This document shows, one piece after another, positions 1 to 12,383 of a DNA stretch of 64,000 bases. Position numbers and translations under genes: made by a program. Under the pieces are notes generated by a model. It was not told the DNA's origin. It did no database searches and worked only from the letters and a program-made list of their open reading frames with translations. The first letter of the stretch is position 1. The number at the start of each line of letters is the position of its first letter. This DNA comes from Lantana camara (taxonomy: Eukaryota > Streptophyta > Magnoliopsida > Lamiales > Verbenaceae): NCBI GenBank assembly GCA_037501455.1, contig CM074864.1:23740001-23804000 (forward strand), read 5' to 3'.

Positions 1-94
1 CTTATATTTCAATGTCATAGTCTCGCTATTTCAAAACATTAACACACACCAACCCTTTTCAAATCAAACAAACGTAAAAAAAAAAATAGGTTAC

Positions 95-121
95 TTATAT
101 ATATATATATATATATATATA
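95..121. repeat. (TA)n microsatellite
   Basis: A run of about 13 TA units inside the LTR of element H. Confidence 0.9.
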
Positions 122-905
122 AATGTTTTTCAAATGATTTCATAACCAAAATGGGACAATTCCCTCAAAATACGTATCATACACATATCTAAGTATATAT
201 ATATACACATAAGTCACATGCGGGCTCAAAATACAGGTAAGATTATAGGTCGTTTTAACTAAAAGGAAGAAAATCTCACCTTGTCGACCAAACCGAACGA
301 AACGAACTCAAACATCTCTAAGAGACCTCCTCATCACCCATGAAACGAACCTAAGGACAAAACAAAGAGAAAAAGATAACCTTAGACTCGAAATGTACGA
401 ACTAGACGCTCGGCAAATACGTATGGATGCTAATGATGTATAAAGAATGCAATGAGATGTAATTTAGGCTATATGATACCATTTTGAGTCATATTAAATC
501 ATACTTTCACGTTTAACCACATATAGAGCATGTTAAGGCACATATGACGTAAAAAATCATCAAAATCATGTAATAAATTTATAATAAAACACTTAACACA
601 TAATATAACATGTTACTAATGCATACAAGGTGAGAAAAGAGTAAGAAGATATTACACGAGGCAAGGAATCGAAGTATAAATTCATTTATGCACGTAAGAG
701 TGCATGTAATGCATATCTTGTCATATATTGCGTACAAAAACAACGAAAGCATGGAATAAATTCATAACGAATCATATAACAAAAAATATAACAAGTTACT
801 AACACAAAAAAGGTAAGAAAGAAGCAAGAAAAATAAGGAAAACGTAAACGAAATGCCGAATGAAACCGAACAGCAACAGCAGTTCAAAAGTGGCTCCAAG
901 TGGGG

Positions 906-956
906 TCGCGGCCGCGATCCCAAACCTACCCAAAGGTGGTCACGGTCGCGACCACC
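906..956. repeat. Pair of CG-rich inverted repeats in LTR H
   Basis: TCGCGGCCGCGA at 906-917 is a perfect 12-bp palindrome flanked by GGG and TCCC. A second inverted repeat at 935-956 has 7-bp arms GGTGGTC and GACCACC around an 8-base loop. Both stand out from an AT-rich surrounding. They occupy the part of the LTR where C, D and E carry other palindromes. Confidence 0.75.
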
Positions 957-2268
957 CTCTCCTCCAACTATCGAAGCATCTACATCTCAAAGTTAGGGTA
1001 AAATAAGGTGCGGGCGCAACCGTGCTGTGTAGTCCCCGAAAATAGCAAAATTCCAGCCCCTGTTTCTTCATCTCCAAGTCCAGCAACACAGCAACACGAA
1101 AGGGGGAACAAAAGGCAAGAAAAAGGCTACAAAATAAGCACAAAGTAGCAGCTAAACACTCAACAAACAAAAGATAAACAAGATTATAAGCAAGAGATCA
1201 TATTCTTTCTTCTTCATCAAGTTTCATTTATGTTCAACAATGGTGGTCCCATTTTTAGCCAATTTCCATGAATTGTCACATCATATTTACATAGAAGAAT
1301 GTTAAGAGATCATATATCATTCATCAATTCAAAGTTTAAAGCAAGTTTGGCATGATTTCTCCAACAAAAGAGCATTTAACCTAACTATTCACATATCTCA
1401 CCCAAAACATGATCAAACATGGATGAAAATGAGCAAAATCAGATTTAAAAGAAAGGCAAGAGATGGAGATTCGAATTCTGAACATAGCTTTCAAATTTGA
1501 CGAAGATTGGAGGTCGAACGAGCTAAAAAACATGAAGGATGAATAGAGCCTGATCTCTTTCTTCCTTTCTCCCTTGCTGCTATATTTCCTACTTATTTTC
1601 TTCTTTTCCTGGGTCTGAACCAAGATGAGGGAGAGAGAGTGAGATATAGGGTCTAATAAGGGTTAAATAGGTTCAAAAATGGGTCGATTCGGATAAGAAA
1701 CTAGTCGGTTATGAACAAAACGGGCGAGGGTCACAAATCTATCATACGGGTCGTGATTTAGGCAAAATTCGACGGGTCAAACGGGCTTAGAAAATTATGA
1801 GGCCAAGTTCCTAGCTTCCATTCTTCGTTATGAGTCCGACATTGTTTCCGGAATTCAAATCCGAATTCTTGATCTCAAGATACGCCTTCTGGAACCCAAG
1901 GTGTGCTAAAACAAGTTAGGCCCTTAAGTCCCTAACAAATAAAATGGTTTCAAAAACCATAACAAACGAACTTAAATACATAAAACGAGCACTTAGACAA
2001 GTTCATAACATATATAATACATATCATGTAATTACAAAAGTTAGAATCGAAAACGAGTCCAAACAGATTAAAAATGAGGCACATAAAGCATAAACGTTCA
2101 AATAATTCATATAAGGTTTAAATAAAACTTCAAATATAAATTCAAATAATTCAAGAATATCACATAAATAATAAAATAAACACATAATTCGCATAATTAA
2201 GTAATTTAAATATACCCTTAACACTCCCGAACCACGTACCTATACGGCCAAAAAATCGGGATGTTACA

Positions 2269-2368
2269 ATAATAATAATAATACAAATAATGATGATTAA
2301 GTATATGATCAAAATATTTTTTATTTTAAATATATTTTTAAATTCTTTTTTTTGAGCAATAATATATT
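2269..2368. other. AT-rich spacer, unclassified
   Basis: About 100 bp of AT-rich sequence beginning with ATAAT repeats, between the edge of LTR H and an old copia LTR fragment. I recognise nothing in it. The first five bases could be one copy of the target duplication of H, but the other copy is outside the window. Confidence 0.5.
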
Positions 2369-2541
2369 TGTTAGGAATAGTGCCCTTAAAGCAATGTTTT
2401 ATGCTTTACTGTTTTCTTGTAAAATTACAAACAATCTTTGAATAATAAACGAAATGATTTTGTTCAAAGGCAATATTTCTTTATGTGCTTATTTACGTCT
2501 ATTTGGGTTTGACTGTGTTTTGCATGTTTTGAACTCCCCTA
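2369..2541 (+). mobile_element. 5' end of an older copia LTR
   Basis: It starts TGTTAGGAATAGTGCCCT and runs to GAACTCCCCTA. It follows the first 170 or so bases of the LTRs of A and F in the same order but with many differences and small indels. It stops exactly where element A begins, so A appears to have inserted into it. The remainder, expected beyond A, is not visible because A is truncated at its far end. Confidence 0.7.
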
Positions 2542-3625
2542 TGTTAGGAATAGTGCCCTAGAAAGCTGATAGTATATCCGCTTTGTACTTTTCCTTATTG
2601 TGATCACAGATAATCTTTGAATAAAATAACGAATTGAGGTAACACTTCTTTATATGCTCTTGTTTGGTATGTGTTTACTTTGGTTGTGCATGTATGAGAA
2701 CTCCCCTAATCCTGATGACTTTAGGACACTACCATTTAGGTGAAATGGTTCATGAAACGAGCCCTATATCACATAAGTCATGATTAGTAAAATACTCCCA
2801 GCCGATGAGTCCTACAGACAGTGGGAGTGTCAACCTGACTCCTCTAAGGCTTGCATGTGGGATCACGCCCTCAAGAAGGACCACCTTGTTTCATGGAGGT
2901 GCAAAGTGTATAGCTCATACGTGTGTGATACATGAGGGTGCTTACTTCCATAAGTAAGTTCATTGAGGTGCCCCATGTGAGAAGATTCCTAAATGGGAAA
3001 GGAAGTTTCTATTTCAGTAAATGGAATCTTCCAGATTATGAAATATCTCACGAGTCATTGATGTGATTAATTGATCCTTAAACTTGAGGTTCCATGTCAC
3101 TTTATGAGTTAACTCTGTAGTCTTAGGTATAAGCTTTAAAGGGTGTCGCCTTTGACAACTGATTCAAGGCTTATGTTGGGGCTGCACAAGTGACTCATGA
3201 AAGTGAATGAGAATCAAGATAGGACCTACACTTGTATTTGCAAGGTGATCTCTTATTGTGTAAGTCATTCATATGCCATATGGAGTCCTTGGCCAAGGCA
3301 GTAGATCAAGACATCAAGAAAAGGGTTTCTTGGATTGAGATCAAATGGATATGAAATGCACTTAGCTTTGAGACTAGATTATTAGAGTTTTGATTATTCC
3401 CTTACCCTAGATCTTGGTTGAGAGATAGTAAGTAGGAGGATTGCATCTCACATGAATCAATGATTGAAAGGTTCTGTCGAATCGAGACATTCCAATTCAG
3501 CTAGGGGTTTAACACCTGTTGCTAGACTATGGTCATTTAATCTGTGGACTGATTAATTAATTAGTGAATTAATTAATTAGGGTCACTGTTAATTGAATTG
3601 AGAACCTAGAGGGTTACGTGAGTGA

Positions 3626-3658
3626 CACGTGTCCTTGGGGACACGTGTGTCACACGTG
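3626..3658. promoter_or_regulatory. CACGTG (G-box) cluster in U3 of A
   Basis: Three CACGTG cores at 3626, 3642 and 3653, mostly as ACACGTGT. G-boxes bind plant bZIP and bHLH factors and, in an ACGTG context, act as abscisic-acid response elements. The cluster lies about 330 bp upstream of the TATA box. The binding role is inferred from the motif. Confidence 0.55.
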
Positions 3659-3990
3659 CATATATATGTATATGTGATTAAATAATTAATGTGTTAATTA
3701 TTTAATAGACTTTGGTTTAATTTTTGAATTAAAAGAAAGTCTTATTTTGGAGAAAAATAATCTATTTAATTAATTACGAATTAATTAATTAGATAAAATA
3801 AGTTATTTATTTATTAATAAATAAAGTATAAAATTATCCAAAAGGGGTTTGGATATTTTAGCTCTCTTAAAAGTTGATTTGAATTAGAATTCCAAAGTCA
3901 AAGTTTGGAATTACTTGATGACCAAGTAATAAGAGAAAGGGACCAAATCCTTAGTCCAATAGGACTAGGTTCAGCCGGCCCTCTCCTTCC

Positions 3991-4016
3991 TATATATAGG
4001 GGAGCTCGAGCTCCCC
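3991..4016 (+). promoter_or_regulatory. TATA box fused to an 18-bp palindrome
   Basis: TATATATA at 3991-3998 is followed at once by the perfect palindrome GGGGAGCTCGAGCTCCCC (3999-4016). The same arrangement occurs in the other three LTRs of this family (12046, 54334, 62503). Transcription would be expected to begin roughly 30 bp downstream of the TATA box, just past the palindrome. Confidence 0.65.
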
Positions 4017-4347
4017 TTAGAGGGTGATTGACATTTCTTTTGGTTCATGTGTTGAACACCATCCTTTCTCCAAGATCAAATAAACCCTAGGTTAGATTGT
4101 AACCAAGTTGGTGGACTATCTCTAGAGAGCTTCAAGTTAGAAGTTTTTAAAGATTCGAGCTTTACCAAGGAGAGGGGATCAAGCCGCGACAAGAGCATTC
4201 TTGGGTGGCTTGAAACGCTTCAAGAAAGATTATTGAAAAGTAAGTTTCTAATCTCTACGAATTCGGATTCACGATTGCGAGTTTCGATCCTTTTTGTTGG
4301 AAAACTTTTAAATTTCAGTTGCTTTCTGATTCCGTTTTTCCAACAAG

Positions 4348-4359
4348 TGGTATCAGAGC
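4348..4359 (+). other. Primer-binding site of A
   Basis: TGGTATCAGAGC, complementary to the 3' end of initiator tRNA-Met, two bases after the 5' LTR. Confidence 0.92.
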
Positions 4360-4639
4360 CATCTTGTTAATCGTGTTTCTGATTTGTCTCCACTTAACTG
4401 AATTTGGTAGAAATTCTTAGGCTTAGATGTGAATTAGTATTCATGAGTTCTTTTAGAAAGCCTGAATTACGAAACTGTAATTTTTCTTGAATTTCTGAAA
4501 CTGTTTTCTTAAATTGTATTTTTTAAAACCGTTTTAATTCAAATATGTTGGAATTGTAGTTTTATTTTGGATTGAACCGGGTTTTGGTGAAACCTGAGAT
4601 ACGAAACGAAATACGAAACGAACACGCGAGGTTGGAACG

Positions 4640-4925
4640 TGCCAACTTGTAGCACGCCCCAACCCCGCGCGCTACCGTCGCGCAGCCGCGCGCGATGCCG
4701 TGCTAGGCGCGCCTGCTCGCCTGTCCCGCAACCGCTCGGGACAGCCTCCTGTACGCTCCCGCAACCGCGTGGGAGCACACGCCCGACATCGCTCGCAAGC
4801 GAGTAGCAACGAGCTGTACGTGCCTAGCGCATGCGGGCTGGTAGGGCAAGCTGCCTGCACCGCGCGAGGTTGGCGCGCGTGATGCTGCGCGGCGAGCAGC
4901 TGCTCGTTCCAGGCAGTTCCGGGCC
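4640..4925. other. GC-rich island in copia leader A
   Basis: A sharply GC-rich stretch in an AT-rich leader. It contains CTCCCGCAACCGCGTGGGAG (arms CTCCC and GGGAG) and many GCGCG runs. F has a GC-rich island at the same place with largely different sequence. Short open frames cross it on both strands but none resembles a protein. Confidence 0.7.
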
Positions 4926-6084
4926 CGGATTTCGCGTTTTCGTGTTTTCGTGTTTTCGGTCCTTGAAATCCTGATTTAATTTTTCTGTAAAATTTTGTTT
5001 TATTAAATTTGAATTAATTTTGAAATAATTGTTTAAATTGGGATTTTGAAAAATTAAGCGATTTAAATTTTGGAAAATTACAAACTTTATTTTATGAAAA
5101 TAATGAAAGAATAAAATTATTAATTTTCAAAAATTAATTGGAATTTTATTAGTTTATAGTTTTTCGGGTTTATAGAAAAGGCTCTTGAACAAGAATTGCA
5201 TCTAAGTCGTGTTTTATGCTATTAGAGCTTAAAGCGAGAATTTTAATTTATTGGTTAAATTTAAATTCTTGCAATTTATGTATGTTAGGTGATCATGAGT
5301 TTAGACTTATGTATGGTTTTAATTTATGCACATGGATGGTTTAAATTGGGGTTGGAGCCCTATAGTTGCGTTTTTCAATTGAAGTTGGAGCCTCACTTAT
5401 GTGCGTACTGTTATGTGATTTATTATGTGGCTTTCCATATTACTCGTTTTGAGGCCGAGGTATGCCCCGTGTATTTGTCTAAGGCCAATATGAGGATTGA
5501 GCCTTATTACTTTTTAGTACTTTTTCTTTTCTTGAGAGTAGAATACGTGGTGAGGTTTTATTTTCATTTTGGAGACAATGCACCCATGGAGTAAGATGGA
5601 CCACATTCAAGTTACAAGGAGGTCATAAGTGAAGACCCCTCAAAATGTTAGGGAGGGGAATCTGAATTGAAAATGTAATAAAGATAGGGCTCGTATTTTG
5701 TTACTGCTTTCCCTTATGTGATTTAAACTGTTTATGTGGCATGTATGTTAGAACTTGTGATTGTGGAGTGGCTCCCACATATCACGCATAAGATAGGTAG
5801 AACCCATGATCATCACATGTTAGTATCATGCTAGGACATGTTATCTGCTAAGTGCTTGTGTGAAATGCATTTAAGTTGTACTTGCATTAATCAAGACTAA
5901 TTAAAATTGGATAACATATACGTTGGTGAGGTCGAACCGGACAACTCTCCGGTTGATTCGAAAATTTTCGTCAAATATTAAGCTAATTTTGAACAATAGG
6001 TGTTTAATTTGAGATGCGAATTTTGAATTAAATTCCTAGCATTCCATCAATAGGTTTTAAGTTTAGTAAGTGAAGCTAGTTATT

Positions 6085-6403
6085 GTCTGCGAGTCGTGGG
6101 ATAGCTAGTAGAGCTTATTAGTTCTTAGTTACCTAATTGATCATTTTAAATGATTAATATTTAGCGGTCAATTTTGGCAAGGGCGATGTCCGCGAGTTGT
6201 GGGTCGTTCGAACTAAGTTTTGATCATGATCTTATGATTGATGGGTCTAGCTTAACGCCTAAGTAAATATGGATGTTGCACGAGTCGTGGGTCCATATTG
6301 AAAGATAGGTGATGCAAAAACAATTACTAAGAGTTCTAAAGGTGTTAGAATTGGTAAGTTGTACCTACCTAGGGTTTTACTTAGAATGTCCGCGAGTTGT
6401 GGG
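6085..6403 (+). repeat. Four spaced copies of a leader motif (A)
   Basis: Copies of G-TCCGCGAGTCGTGGG-like sequence lie at 6085-6100, 6188-6203, 6275-6291 and 6388-6403, spaced 87-113 bp. In A several read GCGAGTTGTGGG or GTCTGCGAG where F has CG, as expected from decay of methylated CpG. Confidence 0.75.
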
Positions 6404-6609
6404 TTCGAGGTGAAATGCTTATGATCTTAGTACCCATTGGGAAATGTGTTCCTCTTAGATCTTTGGGAATTATAGATCTTTGAAAAACAGTGGGAGCTAC
6501 ATTAGATTAAAGACCTTATATTTTGTATATCGTTATAATTCAGCATGCTCACTAGTTCTCTGTTTTACCATTTAGGTCATAGATTCTATGATTCTCTACA
6601 TGATTTGAA

Positions 6610-9600
6610 ATGGCAATCAAAAACCCTCTTGTATCGATCCTCGAGTCAAACAAGTTGACTGGTCCCAACTATTCTGATTGGCTGAGGAATCTGAAAATCA
6701 TTTTAGATTATGAAAAGAGAACTTATGTTCTCTTCGAAGGGGAGCCTAGTCCCGAATGGGAAGCTCCCACTCGGGCCGAGCGGGATGCGATCTAGAAGTG
6801 GAAGAATGATAATCTCCAAGCCCATTACCTTATGTTGTCTAACATGTCTCCAGACTTGCAAAGACAACATGAGGCCATAGAATTTGCTTGGGAGATTTAC
6901 GACCACTTAGAAAAACTTTACTGCCCTCATGAACGTGTCACAAGGTATAACACTTCAAAGGAATTGTTCCACTTGAGAATGAGGGAAGGTTCAAGTGTCC
7001 ATGAATATGGACTCAAGTTTCTTGCCCTTATTGAGAAACTTGCTTCGATGGACATGCCACTGAAAGATGAGCTTTCAGTGGACTTGTTGATAGCCTCGCT
7101 CCCACCATCATTCAATCCATTTTTCCTTAACTTCAATATGAATCATGCCGGTGCTACTGTAGCTGAGCTGATTAGTTAGCTTGTGACCGCTGAAAGCACG
7201 ATCATGAAGGACAATAAGGTTCTGTTGGTGAATGCTCCATCTTCCTCTTCTGGGCCTTCTAAAGATAAGGGCAAGAAAGCCCAAAAGAAGAAGAAGAAAC
7301 CCCTTAGGCCCACTGGTGTCATTTTGAAGGGGAAAGCCCAAAAGAAGAAGCGTGATCAGAAAGAGGATGTTTGCTTCCATTGTGGCAAAGCGGGACATTG
7401 GAGGAGAAACTACCCAGAGTATAAGGCTACTCTAAAGAAAGGTATGTTTCTCGTTGAAGTAAATCTTTCTATTAATTCTAGTTCTTGGGTACTTGATACC
7501 GGTTGTGGAGCTCATATCTGTAATGATGTACAGATGCTAAATGAAGTTCAACAACTCAGAGAAGGAGAATGTGTCTTGAAGATCGGCGACGGCTCGAATG
7601 TTGAAGCTCGAGCTCTAGGCACAATTAAATTAGATTTAGGTAGTTTTGAGTTAGTTTTAAATAAAGTCCTTTATGTACCGAGCATTATTCGTAATATAAT
7701 TTCAATTCCAATTTTAGATTGTGAAGGTTTTGAAACTTATATTAAGAATGGTAAATATTTTATCAAACGGAACAACTATTCCGTTCACATCGGTACTCTA
7801 AGTAATGGACTTTATCTAACTCAAAATATCAATATTATGAATATATAACGAGAAATTAAACGTAAGAGAGATAACAAAGTTTCAGCTCCCTTATGCCACG
7901 CTAGATTAGGACACATTTCCAAGAACAAAATTAGCAAGATAAACACTTTAGGATCATTCTCTGAAAGTGATCTCAAAGAGTTAACTTCTTTCGAATCCTG
8001 CCTTAAAGGAAAGATGTCCAAAGTTCATTTTAAAGGAACTGTGTAATGTGCCACTAAGGTCTTAGATTTGATCCATTATGATGTTTGTAGACCGCTTAGT
8101 TTAAGCACAAGAAACGGTCATCAGTATTTCATAACCTTTACCGATGACTTTTCTCGGTATGGTTATGTATACTTAATGAAGTATAAATCTGAAGCTTTTG
8201 AGAAATTCCTAGAATTTCAAAAGGAGGTTGAGAACCAAACTGGTCATAAGATCAAAGCACTTCGATCTGATCTAGGAGGCGAGTATCTTAGTGAAGAATT
8301 CCTTAATCACCTCAAAGATAATGGGATTATCTCTCAGTGGACTCCTCTGGGAACTCCTCAACTCAATGGAGTTTCTGAGAGAAGGAATCGAACTCTAATC
8401 GATATGGTTCGTTCCATGATGAGTTTCACTGACTTACCACCTTCTTTCTGGGGTTATGCCCTAGAAAGTGCAGCAAAGATTTTGAATTTAGTTCCCTCTA
8501 AGTCAGTCCCTAAAACGCCCTATAAAATGTGGCATGGTAAAATCCCTAGTTATTCTTACTTAAGAATTTGGGGTTGTGCTGCTTACATGAAGAGGACAGT
8601 GGGAGATAAGTTAGAATCTCGTTCTCACTTATGCTACTTTGTAGGTTATCCTAAGGAATCCATAGGATACTACTTCTATGATCAATCTGAGCAAAAGGTG
8701 TTTGTTTCCAGAAATGTTACTTTTCTTGAGAAACTGTTCCTTAAAGAAAAGAAAGGTGAGATCATAGAATTAGAGGAAGTACAAAGTGACCCCACGCCAC
8801 CAACTGAAGAAACATCCCCTTCTGATCAACCACCACCAATCTCGAATCTCGATACACACGTAAATCCTCCTCTAAGGCGTTTTGAATGCACTCCTAGACA
8901 GTCGGAGAAATGCTATGGATTCTTCCATGAGATCTTTCAAAAGGATAATGATCCTCTAACATATGAGGAGGCACTTTTAGATTCTGACTCTGAACAGTGG
9001 ATCGAAGCCATGAAATCCGAAATGGATTCCATGAACTCCAACGAAGTTTGGACCTTGGTAGATTTGCCCGATGGGGTCAAACCCATAGGTTGCAAATGGA
9101 TCTTTAAGAGAAATCTTGGAGTTCATGGAAGCATTGCAGCCTACAAAGCAAGACTGGTTGCAAAAGGATTCACTAAAAGGCCCGGCGTGGACTTTGATGA
9201 AACCTTTTCACCAGTTGCAATGCAAAAGTCTATTCAGATCATGCTTGCCATTGCTGCATATTATGCCTATGAGATATGGCAAATGGATGTGAAAACTGCC
9301 TTTCTCAATGGTGACATTGATAAAGACATTCATATGGAGCAACCTATAGGTTTCCCATTCAGTGGGAGTGAGCAAAAGGTTTCCAAACTCCAAAGGTCAA
9401 TCTATGGACTAAAACAGGCTTCTAGGAATTGGAACATTCGATTTGATGAATCCGTCAAAGCGTTTGGCTTCATTCAGATCTCGAATGAATCATGTATGTA
9501 TAGAAAGCAATTGGAGACCTCAGTACAATTCTTAGTACTTGATGTTGATGACATCCTTCCTATTGGGAATTCAAAGGATGACCTGAAAGTAACTAAGTTA

Positions 9601-10530
9601 TGGTTATCGAACCAATTTGAGATGAAAGATCTTGGTGATACGTCCTATATCCTTGGAATTAAAATCTATCGAGATTGACCTAGAAGGTTGATAGGACTAT
9701 CACAATCGATGTACCTTGAAAAAGTATTGAAGAGATTCAATATGGAGTCAACAAAGGTTAAGAACCGTCCTATGAGTGTAGGAACATGTCTTTCTAAGAA
9801 GATGTGTCCTGAGACTAACCTTGAGAAGGAAAGAATGACTCATACACCTTATGCATCAGCAATATGTAGCATAATATATGCAATGTTATGTACTCGACCG
9901 GATGTGGCTTATGCACTTAGTGTAAAAAGTCGTTTCCAATCTGACCCTGGAGATGGTCACTGGGCTGCCATGAAGAATATTCTTAAGTACTTGAAAAGTA
10001 CTAAGGATTTATTCTTAGTTTACGGAGGTCAGAAAGATCTTACTGTCGAAGGATACTGCGATGCAAGCTTTGCATCTGACTTAGATGATTTTAAGTCAAT
10101 GTCAGGATACATTTTCTACCTAAACGGTGGAGCAGTGAGTTAGAAGAGTTCTAAGCAAACGACCACTACAGATTCGACCACTGAGGCCGAATACTTAACT
10201 ACAAATGATGCAGCTAAGGAAGGTGTTTGGATTAGAAACTTCATTCAAGAGTTGAATGTTGTTCCTAGCATGAAAGACCCCGTTACTGTGTTTTGTGACA
10301 ACACTGGGGCGGTTGCTTAGGCAAGAGAACTAAGATCTCACCAACGGACCAAGCACATTATGAGGAAGTATCACCTAATCCGTGATATTATCAAAGGAGG
10401 AGATGTGCAAATTGAGAGGTTCGCATCAACAGAGAACGTGGCAGATCCACTTACTAAACCCCATAGTCGAGAAGCTTTCGAAGGTCATCTTCAGAAGATG
10501 GGACTTAGAGTAGCTTTAGAATAGCTTTGA
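6610..10530 (+). pseudogene. Copia A gag-pol polyprotein, eight stops
   Basis: The frame from ATG 6610 to TGA 10528-10530 is 1307 codons and can be followed without any net frameshift. In-frame stops lie at 6793, 7177, 7846, 8044, 9676, 10141, 10318 and 10522. Order: gag (start MAIKNPLVSILESNK), CCHC knuckle near 7375 whose last Cys is now Tyr (CFHCGKAGHWRRNY), protease LDTGCG near 7492, gag-pre-integrase, integrase core with a SDLGGEY block near 8266, reverse transcriptase, RNase H with YCDASFASD near 10057. The catalytic YVDD of reverse transcriptase reads DVDD at 9541-9552. Against F, five of the eight stops are single C-to-T or G-to-A changes. It is not expected to make functional enzymes. 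Confidence 0.93.
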
Positions 10531-10546
10531 CGAGTGAGTGGGAGAT

Positions 10547-12383
10547 TGTTAGTAATAGTGCCCTAGAAAGCCGATTGTATATCCGCTTTGTACTTTTCCT
10601 TACTGTAATCACAGATAATCTTTGAATAAAATAACGAATTGAGGCAACACTTGTTTATATGCTCTTGTTTGGTATGCATTTACTTTAATTGTGCATGTAT
10701 GAGAACTCCCCTAATCCTGATGACTTTAGGACTCTACCATTTAGGTGAAATGGTTCATGAAAGGAGCCTTATATCACATAAGTCATGATTAGTAAAATAC
10801 TCCTCTAAGGCTTGCTTGTGGGATCACGCCCTTAAGAAGGACCACCTTGTTTCATGGAGGTGCAAAGTGTATAGTTGATACGTGCATGATACGTGCGTGA
10901 TACATGAGGGTGCTTACTTCCATAAGTAAGTTCATTGAGGTGCCCCATGTGAGAAGATTCCTAAATGGGAAAGAAAGTTTCTATTTCAGGAAAAGGAAAC
11001 TTCCAGATTAGGAAATATCTCATGAGTCATTGATATGATTAATTGATCCTTAGACTTGAGGTTCCATGTCACTTTATGAGTTAACTCTGTAGTCTTAGGT
11101 ATAAGCTTTAAAGGGTGTCGCCTTAGACAACTGGTTCAAGGCTTATGCTGGGGCTGCACAAGTAACTCATAAAAGTGAATGAGAATCAAGATAGGACCTA
11201 CACTTGCATTTGCAAGGTGGTCTCTTATTGTGTAAGTCATTCATATGCCATATGGAGTCCTTGGCCAAGGCAGTAGATCAAGATATCAAGAAAAGGGTTT
11301 CTTGGATTGAGATCAAATGGATATGAAATGCACTTAGCTTTAAGACCAGATTATTAGGGTTCTGATTATTCCCTTACCCTAGATCTTGGTTGAGAGATAG
11401 TAAGTAGGAGGATTGTATCTCACATGAATCAATGACTTAAAGGTTATGTCGAATCGAGACATTCCAATTCAGCTAGGGGTTAAACACCTGTTGCTAGACT
11501 ATGGTCGTTTAATCTGTGGACTGATTAATTAATTTGTGAATTAATTAATTAGGGTCACTTATTGAGAACCTAGAGGGTCACACACAACAACTTGGTTACA
11601 TGAATTAAGGCTTTAAAATGATTAAACGAGTTGATCATACCAAGAGGGTTCCACACGTGTGAAACACACGTGTGGTTCCCGTGATTGGCACGTGTCCTTA
11701 GGGACACGTGTGTCACACGTGTATATTGTTTATGTATTAAATAATTAATGTGTTAATTATTTAACAGACTTTGGTTTAATTTTTGAATTAAAATGAAAGT
11801 CTTATTTTGGAGAAATTAATCTATTTAATTAATTATGAATTAATTAATTAGATAAATAAGTTATTTATTTATTAACAAATAAAGTATAATATTATCCAAA
11901 AGGGTTTTGGATATTTTATCTCTCTTAAAAGTTATTTGAATTAGAATTCAAAATCAAGGTTTGGAATTACTTGATGATCAAGTATTAAGAGAGAAGGACC
12001 AAATCCTTAGCCCAAAAGGACTAGGTTCGGCCACCCCTCTCAAGCTATATATAGGGGAGCTCGAGCTCCCGTTAGGGATTGATCGATTCTTCTTGGTTCA
12101 TGTGTTGAACACCATCCTTTCTCCAAGATCACATAAACCCTAGGTTAAGCCTAAATACTAACTAGACAACTAGCATCCTTACTAGTTAGATTGTAGTCAA
12201 GTTGGTGGACTATCTCTATAGAGCTTCAAGTTAGAAGTTTTTAAAGATTCGAGCTTTACCAAGGAGGGGGGATCAAGCCGCAAAAGAGCGTTCTTGGGTG
12301 GCTTGAAACGGTTCAAGAAAGGTTATTGAAAATTAAGTTTCTTTGCCTTACGAACTTGGATTCATGATTGCGAGTTTCGATCC
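10547..12383 (+). repeat. 3' LTR of copia A, end missing
   Basis: It starts TGTTAGTAATAGTGCCC right after a GAGTGGGAGAT purine tract that acts as plus-strand primer in this family. It has five CACGTG cores between 11654 and 11721 and a TATA box at 12046 followed by the palindrome with one changed base. It stops after CGAGTTTCGATCC, where the 5' copy continues for about 60 bp more to CCAACA. About 50 bp is missing near 10800 between two ACTCC repeats. Confidence 0.9.

Larger units (their letters stand above)
1..2268 (-). mobile_element. Partial Tekay-type LTR (element H)
   Basis: This is the terminal part of a Ty3-type LTR read on the minus strand; the rest lies left of the window. The right edge ends in GTTACA after an ATCGGGAT context, like the ends of the LTRs at 22903, 28644 and 50230. 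Other shared pieces are a TAGGTCGTTTTA motif near 248 and an ACGCTCGGCAAA motif near 408, both also found in the LTRs of element C. No polypurine tract complement follows the GTTACA, so this edge is the outer end of a 5' LTR or a solo LTR. No reading frame in it resembles a known protein. Confidence 0.7.
2542..4345 (+). repeat. 5' LTR of copia A
   Basis: It begins TGTTAGGAATAG and ends TTTTTCCAACA, followed by AG and the primer-binding site. It is 1804 bp long. Compared with the 3' copy and with F it lacks about 100 bp just before the CACGTG cluster, including the stretch near CAACAACTTGGTTACATG. Confidence 0.92.
4346..6609 (+). other. Untranslated leader of copia A
   Basis: About 2.26 kb without a long reading frame between the primer-binding site and gag. 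It matches the leader of F (54731-57048) along its length except for a diverged GC-rich island near its start. It carries four copies of a CGCGAGTCGTGGG motif near its end. Confidence 0.8.
2542..12383 (+). mobile_element. Copia LTR retrotransposon A (decayed)
   Basis: Order: 5' LTR (2542-4345), initiator-Met primer-binding site (4348), untranslated leader, gag-protease-integrase-reverse transcriptase-RNase H relic (6610-10530), truncated 3' LTR (10547-12383). The domain order, with integrase before reverse transcriptase, defines Ty1/copia. The LTR termini TGTTAGGAATAGTGCCC...CAACA and the long LTRs recall the Angela lineage, but that placement is tentative. The two LTRs differ by many substitutions, a gap of about 100 bp in the 5' copy and one of about 50 bp in the 3' copy, so it is the older of the two family members here. 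The left flank CCCTA would be its target duplication; the right copy is lost. Confidence 0.92.

Noticed and set aside
4672..4882. Arginine- and alanine-rich frames in the GC-rich island of A
   Set aside because: Open frames on both strands are expected from GC-rich sequence, and the island of F does not keep them.
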